Source: Dietzia natronolimnaea | Lineage (GTDB): Bacteria; Actinomycetota; Actinomycetes; Mycobacteriales; Mycobacteriaceae | Strand: one strand, 5' to 3' | Assembly (NCBI RefSeq): GCF_039525805.1 | Contig: NZ_BAAAHZ010000009.1 | DNA length: 64,000 nucleotides | Shown here: positions 52,064-59,170 of the stretch, piece after piece | Layout of the letters: the number at the start of each line of letters is the position of its first letter | How positions within the stretch are numbered: position 1 is the stretch's first letter | The notes under the pieces: generated by a model | The model's input: only the letters and a program-made list of their open reading frames with translations | Databases searched by the model: none | What the model was told of the DNA's origin: nothing | Position numbers and translations under genes: made by a program

Positions 52064-52426
52064 GTGTCCCAACCAGCTGATCCCCCGGTGGGAGGATCGT
52101 CTCGACGCAGCCCGGAAGCGGCTGACTTCGAGGCGATGCACTCCAGCCCGGAATTCCAGGAGTTGCGCAGTAAGTTCAGGGCCTTCGTCTTCCCCATGAC
52201 GATCGCCTTCCTCGTCTGGTACTTCCTGTACGTGCTACTGGCGGTCTACGCGACCGACTTCATGGCGACCAGGGTCTTCGGGAACATCACCTGGGGGCTG
52301 ATCATCGGTCTGGCGCAGTTCGTCACCACGTTCCTCATCACGTTCCTGTACATCCGGTTCGCCAACCGGGTGATCGACCCCCGCGCGGAAGCGATCCGCC
52401 ACGAGCTGGAAGGTGAGGTGGCCTGA
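52064..52426 (+). CDS. DUF485 membrane protein, acetate symporter partner
   Basis: A 120-residue protein with two membrane helices (FPMTIAFLVWYFLYVLLAVY and WGLIIGLAQFVTTFLITFLY) and the DUF485 phrase SPEFQELRSKFRAFVFP. DUF485 genes (yjcH in E. coli) nearly always precede the acetate symporter gene; their role is unknown. The GTG at 52064 has GGAGGA close upstream. Its stop overlaps the symporter start (TGATG), so translation is coupled. Confidence 0.92.
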   Translation: MSQPADPPVGGSSRRSPEAADFEAMHSSPEFQELRSKFRAFVFPMTIAFLVWYFLYVLLAVYATDFMATRVFGNITWGLIIGLAQFVTTFLITFLYIRFANRVIDPRAEAIRHELEGEVA

Positions 52427-54048
52427 TGGGCGACTGGCTGATCAACATCCGTGAGCTCACCCCGGGGGAGCAGGTCGGCTCCACTCTGCTCAACATGGTC
52501 GTGTTCGGCATCTTCATCGTCGTCACCATGACGCTGGTGCTGCGGGCGTCCAAGTCGACCAAGTCGACCAAGGACTTCTACACCGGTGGCTCCACCTTCA
52601 CGGGGCCGCAGAACGGGTTCGCGATCGCCGGCGACTACCTCTCGGCGGCCTCGTTCCTGGGCATCGCCGGTGCCATCGCCATCAACGGTTACGACGGCTT
52701 CCTCTACTCCATCGGCTTCCTGGTGGCGTGGCTGGTGGCGCTGATGCTCGTCGCCGAGCTGATGCGGAACACCGGTCGGTTCACGATGGCCGACGTGCTG
52801 AGCTTCCGTCTCAACCAGCGGCCCGTCCGCATGGCCGCCGCCCTGGCGACTCTCGCGGTCTGCCTGTTCTACCTCATCGCCCAGATGGCGGGCGCCGGCG
52901 GTCTGGTCGCCCTGCTGCTCAACATCAACGATTCCACCGGCCAGGCGATCGTCGTCGCGGCCGTCGGGATCCTGATGATCGTCTACGTGCTGGTCGGTGG
53001 CATGAAGGGCACCACGTACGTGCAGATGGTCAAGGCCGTGCTGCTCGTGGGTGGCGTGCTGATCATGTGCCTGTTCGTCCTGGTGGCGGCGCGGGGCAAC
53101 TTCTCGGCACTCCTCGGCGAGGCCGTCGCCAATTCGGGTAAGGACCTCCTCAGCCCGGGTCTGCAGTACGGCGCCACCGAGACCAGCAAGCTCGACTTCA
53201 TCTCCCTGTCGATCGCCCTGGTCTTCGGTACCGCCGGCCTGCCCCACGTGCTGATGCGCTTCTACACGGTCCCCACCGCCAAGGAGGCCCGTCGCTCGGT
53301 CACCTGGGCGATCGCGCTCATCGGGTCCTTCTACCTGTTCACCCTGGTCCTCGGCTTCGGTGCCGCGGCGATGGTGGGATCGGACGTCATCGAGGCGGCG
53401 CCGGGTGGCGTGAACTCGGCGGCCCCGTTGCTGGCCTTCGCGCTGGGCGGGGAGATATTCCTCGGCATCATCTCGGCGGTGGCCTTCGCGACGATCCTCG
53501 CGGTGGTCGCGGGCCTGGCGATCACCGCCTCGGCGTCGTTCGCCCACGACATCTACAACGGTGTGATCAAGCACGGCAAGGCCACGGAGAAGGCCCAGCT
53601 GCGCGTGTCCCGGATCACCGTCGTGGTGATCGGTGTCGCGTCCATCATCATGGGCATCGGCGCCATGGGGCAGAACATCGCGTTCCTCGTCGCCCTCGCC
53701 TTCGCCATCGCGGCGTCGGCGAACCTGCCGACCATCCTCTACTCGCTGTTCTGGAAGCGCTTCAACACCACCGGTGCGCTGTTCTCCATGTACGGCGGCC
53801 TGATCAGCACACTCGTGCTGATCGCGCTCTCTCCCGCGGTCTCGGGTGGCCCGAAGTCGATGATCACCAGCGTCGACTTCTCGCTGTTCCCCCTGTCCAA
53901 CCCGGGCATCGTGTCGATTCCGCTGGCGTTCCTGCTCGGCATCATCGGCACGTTCCTCGGGAAGAAGGACGAGTTCCCGCAGAAGCGGGTGGAGATGGAG
54001 GTCCGCTCCCTCACCGGCGTCGGTGTGGAGAAGACCATCAACCACTGA
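52426..54048 (+). CDS. actP: Cation/acetate symporter, SSS family (ActP/MctC-like)
   Basis: A 540-residue sodium- or proton-coupled importer of acetate, and probably propionate and pyruvate as in corynebacterial MctC. It has about 13 membrane helices. Sodium:solute symporter family features are GPQNGFAIAGDYLSAASFLG, LPHVLMRFYTVPTAKEARRS and AITASASFAHDIY. The ATG at 52426 overlaps the DUF485 stop. The operon is preceded by two CRP/GlxR-like sites and ends at the hairpin at 54076. Together with prpE and gltA it supports growth on short organic acids. Confidence 0.93.
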   Translation: MGDWLINIRELTPGEQVGSTLLNMVVFGIFIVVTMTLVLRASKSTKSTKDFYTGGSTFTGPQNGFAIAGDYLSAASFLGIAGAIAINGYDGFLYSIGFLVAWLVALMLVAELMRNTGRFTMADVLSFRLNQRPVRMAAALATLAVCLFYLIAQMAGAGGLVALLLNINDSTGQAIVVAAVGILMIVYVLVGGMKGTTYVQMVKAVLLVGGVLIMCLFVLVAARGNFSALLGEAVANSGKDLLSPGLQYGATETSKLDFISLSIALVFGTAGLPHVLMRFYTVPTAKEARRSVTWAIALIGSFYLFTLVLGFGAAAMVGSDVIEAAPGGVNSAAPLLAFALGGEIFLGIISAVAFATILAVVAGLAITASASFAHDIYNGVIKHGKATEKAQLRVSRITVVVIGVASIIMGIGAMGQNIAFLVALAFAIAASANLPTILYSLFWKRFNTTGALFSMYGGLISTLVLIALSPAVSGGPKSMITSVDFSLFPLSNPGIVSIPLAFLLGIIGTFLGKKDEFPQKRVEMEVRSLTGVGVEKTINH

Positions 54049-54075
54049 CCCGGCCCACCCGGGCGGAACCGATCC

Positions 54076-54112
54076 CGACCCGCCCGACCGCGAGACGCGG
54101 TCGGGCGGGTCG
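54076..54112 (+). terminator. Terminator of the DUF485-actP operon
   Basis: A perfect 17-bp stem (54076-54092 with 54096-54112) and a three-base loop AGA, 27 bp after the actP stop codon. Confidence 0.9.
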
Positions 54113-54222
54113 CGTCGTCGTCCCGGTGCTCCCCCGGGGTCGAACCCCGACCGACGGGAAGTCGGTGGACAAAGGGACTACCCTCGGTGACCACCACACC
54201 GATTCGGAGGCGGTCAGAACAG

Positions 54223-54762
54223 ATGTATCCCGGACAGGACGACCAGACGCGGCGCATGGGGCAACCCGACTCGCGCGCGTATTCGCAGATGGGCGGTGAC
54301 CCAGGGTACGACGAGCCCTACTCGAACGAGGCCGCTTATCAGGAGCGCCGTGAACCCCGCGGTCCCGCGATCGACGTGGGCAAGTTCCTCGGCAGCGTCG
54401 CCGCCACGGCACTCGTGGCGGCGATCGCCGGGTGGCTGATCGCCTGGGTGGTGGAGGCGGCGTTCGGCCGCTTCGGCCATCAGTGGGCGAACGGCGGCAA
54501 CACCCCCACCATGTACGCGGTCTACGGGGCGGTGGCCGCGATCCTGGCCGGGCTCCTCTGGTACCTGCTGCTGGTGGGTACGGCGAACCCGCAGCAGTTC
54601 TTCTCCTGGACCGTGGGATTGTTGATCATCGCGGCGGTGGCGCTCCCGCTGCTGGTGACGGTGCCGTTCCTCGACGGGTTGGCCGCGGCGATAGTCCATC
54701 TGTTCATCGGCCTGCCGATCCTCGCGTTGACAGGGGCGTTCGCCGCGACCCTGCGACGCTGA
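54223..54762 (+). CDS. Four-helix membrane protein of unknown function
   Basis: A 179-residue protein with a hydrophilic, Tyr/Asp/Gln-rich N-terminus of about 55 residues, then four membrane helices (for example VAATALVAAIAGWLIAWVV and FSWTVGLLIIAAVALPLLV). It resembles the DUF6069-type actinobacterial membrane proteins in size and layout, but I am not sure. The ATG at 54223 has GGAGG 12 bases upstream; a GTG at 54187 would add 12 residues. It is flanked on both sides by strong terminators, so it is a single-gene unit. Confidence 0.7.
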   Translation: MYPGQDDQTRRMGQPDSRAYSQMGGDPGYDEPYSNEAAYQERREPRGPAIDVGKFLGSVAATALVAAIAGWLIAWVVEAAFGRFGHQWANGGNTPTMYAVYGAVAAILAGLLWYLLLVGTANPQQFFSWTVGLLIIAAVALPLLVTVPFLDGLAAAIVHLFIGLPILALTGAFAATLRR

Positions 54763-54772
54763 CCCCCGTGAC

Positions 54773-54813
54773 GCACCCGAGCCCGCTGATGATCCATCAG
54801 CGGGCTCGGGTGC
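54773..54813. terminator. Bidirectional terminator between the membrane protein and the Cys-rich gene
   Basis: A perfect 19-bp stem (54773-54791 with 54795-54813) with a three-base loop ATC, the longest perfect hairpin noticed here. It lies between the convergent genes, 10 bp after one stop and 30 bp from the other. Confidence 0.92.
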
Positions 54814-54843
54814 TTCCGGCCGGTCGGGCGGCCTACCCGTGAC

Positions 54844-55170
54844 TCAGGCCGCGTGCCTGCAGGTCGGGCAGGAGCAGTCGTCGCACACGCAGTTCGCGCA
54901 CTCGTGGCGCTCCCCGCAGTTGTCGCACGAGCACACGTTGTGGTTACAGGTCTCGCAGGTGCAGTCGGTACAGGTGCACACCGCGCAACTGTCGGTGCAG
55001 TTGTCACACGAGCAGGTGGTGCACTCGTCGTAGTGGCCGTCGTGCTCGCGGTGCAGGTGGCCGTCGTGGAGGTAGTCGACGTGATCCTCGTGGACCACGG
55101 CCTCATGACCGCAGCCGGGTCCGTGGGTGTGCGAGTGGGGCTCGGCGGTGGGGTGGTCGGTCACGGTCAT
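54844..55170 (-). CDS. Metallothionein-like Cys/His-rich protein
   Basis: A 108-residue protein with 20 Cys and 15 His. The N-terminal half is His/Asp-rich (HSHTHGPGCGH, HEDHVDYLHDGHLHREHDGH). The C-terminal half is a dense array of C-x-C-x-x-C units (for example CTTCSCDNC, CTCTDCTCETC, CVCDDCSCPTC). There is no signal peptide or hydrophobic core, so it is probably a cytosolic metal store or buffer for zinc, copper or cadmium. I do not recognise a described family; it is longer and more His-rich than MymT or SmtA. The ATG at 55170 has AGGAG eight bases upstream. An inverted repeat lies at 55271-55296 in its upstream region. Confidence 0.85.
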   Translation of the reverse strand: MTVTDHPTAEPHSHTHGPGCGHEAVVHEDHVDYLHDGHLHREHDGHYDECTTCSCDNCTDSCAVCTCTDCTCETCNHNVCSCDNCGERHECANCVCDDCSCPTCRHAA

Positions 55171-55270
55171 CGGTGTCGCTCCTGGTCGTCGCCGGCGTGT
55201 CGCCGCCGGGCATGGCTGGCGGATGTCACGGGAGTCGCCGGATCGCTCGCGGGTCGGCACTCGTCCATGG

Positions 55271-55296
55271 CATGCACAGATTGTCATACGTGCATG
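55271..55296. repeat. Inverted repeat upstream of the Cys-rich gene, possible metalloregulator site
   Basis: CATGCAC (55271-55277) and GTGCATG (55290-55296) are perfect 7-bp arms with a 12-base AT-richer spacer, 101 bp upstream of the metallothionein-like start. The surrounding 40 bp are clearly AT-richer than the neighbourhood, as expected for a promoter. Arms and spacing resemble a dimer-binding operator of ArsR/SmtB or MerR size, but no known consensus matches exactly. Confidence 0.5.
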
Positions 55297-55401
55297 TATT
55301 GCTGTCAACAGCGTCAGTGGTCCCGTCAGGGCTGGCCGAGAGGCGTCGTGCGGCATCCGCGGTGGTGGGGCGGGCGTCGGATGGTCGGACGCGCGCCGTG
55401 G

Positions 55402-55474
55402 TGCCCTCGAGAGGAATCGAACCTCCGACACCGGCTTTAGGAGAGCCGTGCTCTATCCACTGAGCTACGAGGGC
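55402..55474 (-). tRNA. tRNA-Arg (anticodon CCT, reads AGG)
   Basis: The minus strand folds as a complete tRNA: acceptor GCCCTCG pairs with CGAGGGC, the D-arm is GCTC-AGTGGATA-GAGC, the anticodon stem CGGCT/AGCCG encloses the loop CTCCTAA (anticodon CCT), and the T-arm is GGAGG-TTCGATT-CCTCT (T-loop TTCGATT). The discriminator base is A at 55402, and CCA is encoded at 55399-55401. It lies on the same strand as, and about 230 bp upstream of, the Cys-rich gene. Confidence 0.96.
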
Positions 55475-55688
55475 GGGAACCGGGGGAGAGTCTAACTGAT
55501 CCGCGCCGGTCCCGTGATCGGCGAGTTGGAGTGTCGACAGCCGGGCGGTAGGCTTGGCCGCTGGCGTCCGTGTCGTCCCCGTATCCCGGGATCGACGGAC
55601 CGCCTCCGCGGGTCACCACCGGCCGCCGCGCGAGGGGGTGGGCGTCCGACAGGCCGGCAGCCCCACTAGACAGACAGAGGTATTGCCT

Positions 55689-56132
55689 GTGTCCACGTAC
55701 ACCCCCAAGCCCGGGGACGTGACGCGCGCCTGGTACGTCATCGACGCCACTGATGTGGTTCTCGGTCGACTCGCCGTGCAGGTCGCCAACATCCTCCGTG
55801 GCAAGCACAAGCCGCAGTTCGCCCCGAACGCCGACACCGGCGACTTCGTCATCATCATCAACGCCGACAGGGTCGCGATCTCGTCCAACAAGCGCGAGCG
55901 CGTCATGCACCACCGTCACTCCGGTTTCCCGGGCGGGCTCAAGTCGCAGTCCCTCGGCAAGGCCATGGACACGCGCCCCGACCGCGTCGTCGAGAAGGCC
56001 GTCAAGGGCATGCTCCCGAGCAACAAGCTCGGTCGTGCCGTCGCCTCCAAGCTGAAGGTGTACGCGGGACCCGAGCATCCGCACGCCGCCCAGCAGCCCG
56101 TGCCCTACGAGATCAAGCAGGTGGCCCAGTGA
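55689..56132 (+). CDS. rplM: 50S ribosomal protein L13
   Basis: An early-assembling protein of the large ribosomal subunit. The 147-residue length and motifs are standard: ARAWYVIDATDVVLGRLA-like start (TRAWYVIDATDVVLGRLA), HKPQFAPNADTGDFVI and HHRHSGFPGGLKSQ. The GTG at 55689 has AGAGG eight bases upstream and gives the known N-terminus; the open frame extends to 55554 without support. First gene of the rplM-rpsI operon; rpsI overlaps its end. Confidence 0.97.
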   Translation: MSTYTPKPGDVTRAWYVIDATDVVLGRLAVQVANILRGKHKPQFAPNADTGDFVIIINADRVAISSNKRERVMHHRHSGFPGGLKSQSLGKAMDTRPDRVVEKAVKGMLPSNKLGRAVASKLKVYAGPEHPHAAQQPVPYEIKQVAQ

Positions 56133-56671
56133 CCGACGAGAACATCACCCCCGAGGCCGAGCTCGCCGATGACACGGTGGCGGAACTCGCCGCCGAGGTC
56201 GCCGAGGACTACAGCGAGGCCGACTACGCCGGCGGTACCGACTACGTGGCCGACGCCGAGACCCAGCTGGCCCCGGTCGTCTCCTCCGGTCCGACGCAGG
56301 CGGTCGGCCGTCGCAAGGAGGCCGTCGCCCGCGTCCGCCTCATGCCCGGCTCCGGCCAGTTCACCCTCAACGGTCGCACCCTCGAGGAGTACTTCCCGAA
56401 CAAGGTGCACCAGCAGCTCGTCAAGTCGCCGCTCGTCCTGGTCGAGCGCGAGGAGCAGTTCGACATCGTGGCGCTGCTCCACGGTGGTGGCCCCTCCGGA
56501 CAGGCCGGCGCTCTGCGCCTGGCCATCGCCCGCGCGCTGATCCAGTACGCGCCGGACGACCGCCCGGCGCTCAAGAAGGCCGGCTTCCTCACCCGGGACG
56601 CCCGCGCCGTCGAGCGCAAGAAGGCCGGCCTCAAGAAGGCCCGTAAGGCCCCGCAGTACTCGAAGCGCTGA
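56129..56671 (+). CDS. rpsI: 30S ribosomal protein S9
   Basis: A small-subunit protein whose C-terminal tail reaches the P-site. The S9 core starts near residue 53 (TQAVGRRKEAVARVRLMPGS) and ends with the typical ARKAPQYSKR-type tail (KARKAPQYSKR). The first 50 residues are an acidic extension (EDYSEADYAGG) common in this order. The GTG at 56129 overlaps the rplM stop (GTGA). The operon ends at a hairpin with a T-tract. Confidence 0.97.
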   Translation: MTDENITPEAELADDTVAELAAEVAEDYSEADYAGGTDYVADAETQLAPVVSSGPTQAVGRRKEAVARVRLMPGSGQFTLNGRTLEEYFPNKVHQQLVKSPLVLVEREEQFDIVALLHGGGPSGQAGALRLAIARALIQYAPDDRPALKKAGFLTRDARAVERKKAGLKKARKAPQYSKR

Positions 56672-56688
56672 TCTCCGCGCTCGACACC

Positions 56689-56735
56689 CCAGAGCAGGCG
56701 CCCGCGATCGCGGGGGCCTGCTCTGGCTCGTTTTC
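56689..56735 (+). terminator. Terminator of rplM-rpsI
   Basis: CCAGAGCAGGC and the following bases (56689-56703) pair with 56712-56726, with one mismatch, around a palindromic core. It is followed by CTCGTTTTCC. A classical intrinsic terminator 17 bp after the rpsI stop. Confidence 0.9.
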
Positions 56736-56828
56736 CAAGGGACCTCACGGCCGGGGCTATCCTTACCCGGTCCGGAACACCCACCCCCAGTGCGGTGGCG
56801 GTCCCACTACCCCGGAGGATCACGCACC

Positions 56829-58181
56829 ATGACCCGACTGTTCGGCACCGACGGGGTTCGCGGACTCGCCAATCGGACGCTCACCGTGGACCTGGCCGTC
56901 CGCCTCGGAGCGGCCGCCGCCTCCGTTCTCGCGGCCGAGTCCGGGGCACCGGTCGGTCAGACCCGCCCACTGGCCGTGATCGGCCGCGACCCCCGTGCGT
57001 CGGGGGAGATGCTCGAGGCGGCCCTCGCCGCGGGTCTGGCCAGCCAGGGGGTGGACGTCCTGTGTGTCGGCGAGCTCCCGACCCCGGCCGTCGCCCATCT
57101 GACGGCCCAGCACGGCGCGGCGCTCGGTGCGGTCATCTCGGCCTCGCACAACGCGATGCCCGACAACGGGATCAAGTTCTTCGCCGCGGGCGGGCACAAG
57201 CTCGGCGACCACCTGGAGGACCGCATCGAGGGCGCTCTGACGGAGGGGACGATCACCGGACCCACCGGGGCCTCGGTCGGCCGGATCTCACGCGCGTCGT
57301 CGGAGGACGCACTGGACGGGTACGTCCGGCACCTGCTCGACGCCACGCCCGGGCGGCTGGACGGGCTCGTCGTGGTGGTCGACTGCGCCAACGGGGCGGC
57401 CAGCGTCGCGGCGCCGCGTGCCTACCGCGACGCGGGGGCGACCGTGATCGAACTCCACGCCGACCCCGACGGGTACAACATCAACGACGGGTGCGGCTCC
57501 ACACATCTGGATGACGTCCGCGCCGCGGTGCGCGAACACGGTGCGGACCTCGGTCTGGCGCACGACGGCGACGCCGATCGCTGCCTGGCCGTGGACGCCT
57601 CCGGCGAGGTCGTCGACGGTGACCAGATCATGGCGATCCTCGCCCTGGCGATGCGGGACTCCGGAGAGCTGGTGGGTGACACCCTCGTGGCGACCATCAT
57701 GAGCAACCTCGGCCTCAAGGTGGCCATGCAGGCCGCCGGGATCCACGTCACCGAGACCAAGGTGGGGGACCGCTACGTCCTCGAACGGCTCCGCGAGGGC
57801 GGGTACAGCCTCGGCGGAGAGCAGTCCGGTCACCTCGTCCTCCCCGCCCACGCGACCACCGGGGACGGGGTCCTCACAGGACTGCGCATCATGGCCCGGA
57901 TGGCGGAGACCGGCAGCCCCCTGTCCGAGCTCGCCGGCGTGATGACGGTCCTGCCGCAGGTGCTGATCAACGTGCCGGTGGACGACAAGGCCGCGGTCGT
58001 GTCGTCCTCGGTGGTGGGCGATGCCGTGGCAGAGGAGGAGGCGCGACTGGGTTCGGGCGGCAGGGTGCTGCTGCGTCCCTCGGGCACCGAGCAGCTGGTC
58101 CGCGTCATGGTCGAGGCGGAGGACGCGCACTGCGCCCGCCAGGTGGCCGAGCGACTGGCGGGGCTCGTCACCGCGGTCTGA
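56829..58181 (+). CDS. glmM: Phosphoglucosamine mutase
   Basis: GlmM converts glucosamine-6-phosphate to glucosamine-1-phosphate on the way to UDP-GlcNAc for peptidoglycan. The 450-residue protein starts MTRLFGTDGVRGLANRTLT. The phosphorylated Ser is Ser106 in VISASHNAMPDNGIKFF, the Mg site DGDADRC is present, and the sugar-binding GGEQSGH lies near residue 335. The ATG at 56829 has GGAGG upstream. It acts right after GlmS, encoded 1 kb downstream. Confidence 0.97.
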   Translation: MTRLFGTDGVRGLANRTLTVDLAVRLGAAAASVLAAESGAPVGQTRPLAVIGRDPRASGEMLEAALAAGLASQGVDVLCVGELPTPAVAHLTAQHGAALGAVISASHNAMPDNGIKFFAAGGHKLGDHLEDRIEGALTEGTITGPTGASVGRISRASSEDALDGYVRHLLDATPGRLDGLVVVVDCANGAASVAAPRAYRDAGATVIELHADPDGYNINDGCGSTHLDDVRAAVREHGADLGLAHDGDADRCLAVDASGEVVDGDQIMAILALAMRDSGELVGDTLVATIMSNLGLKVAMQAAGIHVTETKVGDRYVLERLREGGYSLGGEQSGHLVLPAHATTGDGVLTGLRIMARMAETGSPLSELAGVMTVLPQVLINVPVDDKAAVVSSSVVGDAVAEEEARLGSGGRVLLRPSGTEQLVRVMVEAEDAHCARQVAERLAGLVTAV

Positions 58182-58195
58182 GCCCCGGTGCGGTG

Positions 58196-58224
58196 GCCGA
58201 GCCCCACTCCGGGTGAGGTTCGGC
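58196..58224. terminator. Probable terminator between glmM and the hydrolase-like gene
   Basis: GCCGAGCCCCAC (58196-58207) pairs with GTGAGGTTCGGC (58213-58224) with one wobble and one mismatch around the loop TCCGG. It fills the space between the convergent stops and touches the minus-strand stop codon. Confidence 0.6.
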
Positions 58225-59106
58225 TCAGCTCCCGGTGAAGCTCTTGGCCAGCTTGAGCAGCGGCGGCGCCCCCGCCACGAGGTCGTCGTCCTCCCCCTCC
58301 AGCATCGCGTCGGTCACCGCGACGGTGCCCTTGAGCTTCGTCTCCGGATCGGCGAACGCCGAGTAGGTGGCGTCGCCCGCGAGCGTGCTCAGGAGATACC
58401 CCGCCAGCAGCGGGCGCACCGCGCGTTGCGTCCGGCGGTCCGGGTCCGCGAGTCCGACGTACTTGACCAGCGGCGCGCCCTCGACCAGGCCGGTCTCGAT
58501 GGCCTTCTCGAGACGGCGGTGCACGATCGGGCCGCGCCAGGCCAGGTGCAGCGCCCGCGCGTCCTCGGCGTGGACCCCGCCGGACGCCGACAGCAGTAGG
58601 GCCGGCGCGTCGATGGTGATGGCCCGGTCGGCGGCCGCCGGGACGGTCTCGGTGGGGAACGCCATCGCCACCGCGCCGATATCGGTGCGCTGGGAGGCCA
58701 GCAGGGCACAGACCCCGCCACCGAGCCCGTGACCGGCCAGCCCGATCCGGCGGGGATCCGCGCGGACGGTCCCGCGGCCGAGCCTGGCCTGCAGGAGGTC
58801 CTCGATCGCGGCCGACAGGTGGTCGGCGAAGTGTTGGTGGTTCGGCCGGGGGGACCGATCGGTCGCGGGCGCGACCACGACGAAGCCCCACGAGGCGAGG
58901 TGCTTGAGCGTGTCCGTGTAGTCACGGGGGCCCTTGGTCCAGTCGTGGGCGAAGCCCACCACCGGGGCGGGTGACGGCGCGTCACGCGGGACGAACACCG
59001 CGCCCGGCGTCCCGGTGAAACCGAGATCGCCCGTGTCGACCCCGTAGGGGCCCCGCCGGTTCACCTTGTCGAGCAGAGCTTTGGTCTTGATGGCCACGAG
59101 GGCCAC
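58225..59106 (-). CDS. Alpha/beta-hydrolase-fold protein lacking the nucleophile Ser
   Basis: A 293-residue protein of the dienelactone-hydrolase/chlorophyllase-like group: VVGFAHDWTKGPRDYTDTLKH is the oxyanion region, and ASWGFVVVAPATDRS follows. At the nucleophile elbow GxSxG reads LAGHGLGGGV, with Gly (codon 58726-58728) where Ser is expected, so ester hydrolysis is unlikely. The gene stands between glmM and glmS; a similar gene seems to occupy this place in related genera (from memory). The GTG at 59106 has GGAGG seven bases upstream. A structural or binding role is possible (inference). Confidence 0.8.
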   Translation of the reverse strand: MALVAIKTKALLDKVNRRGPYGVDTGDLGFTGTPGAVFVPRDAPSPAPVVGFAHDWTKGPRDYTDTLKHLASWGFVVVAPATDRSPRPNHQHFADHLSAAIEDLLQARLGRGTVRADPRRIGLAGHGLGGGVCALLASQRTDIGAVAMAFPTETVPAAADRAITIDAPALLLSASGGVHAEDARALHLAWRGPIVHRRLEKAIETGLVEGAPLVKYVGLADPDRRTQRAVRPLLAGYLLSTLAGDATYSAFADPETKLKGTVAVTDAMLEGEDDDLVAGAPPLLKLAKSFTGS

Positions 59107-59170
59107 AGTATCGCCTCCGGGGGGTCGACGGTGCCGGGGCGTCGGGACGGCGTGGCTACACTTAGCGGCC

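Noticed and set aside
52246..54045. 599-codon minus-strand frame opposite actP
   Set aside because: The same type of shadow frame; the symporter is unambiguous.
54773..55474. tRNA-linked genomic island with the Cys-rich gene as cargo
   Set aside because: No integrase, no repeated tRNA 3' end and no mobility gene are visible; the stretch is only one small gene long.
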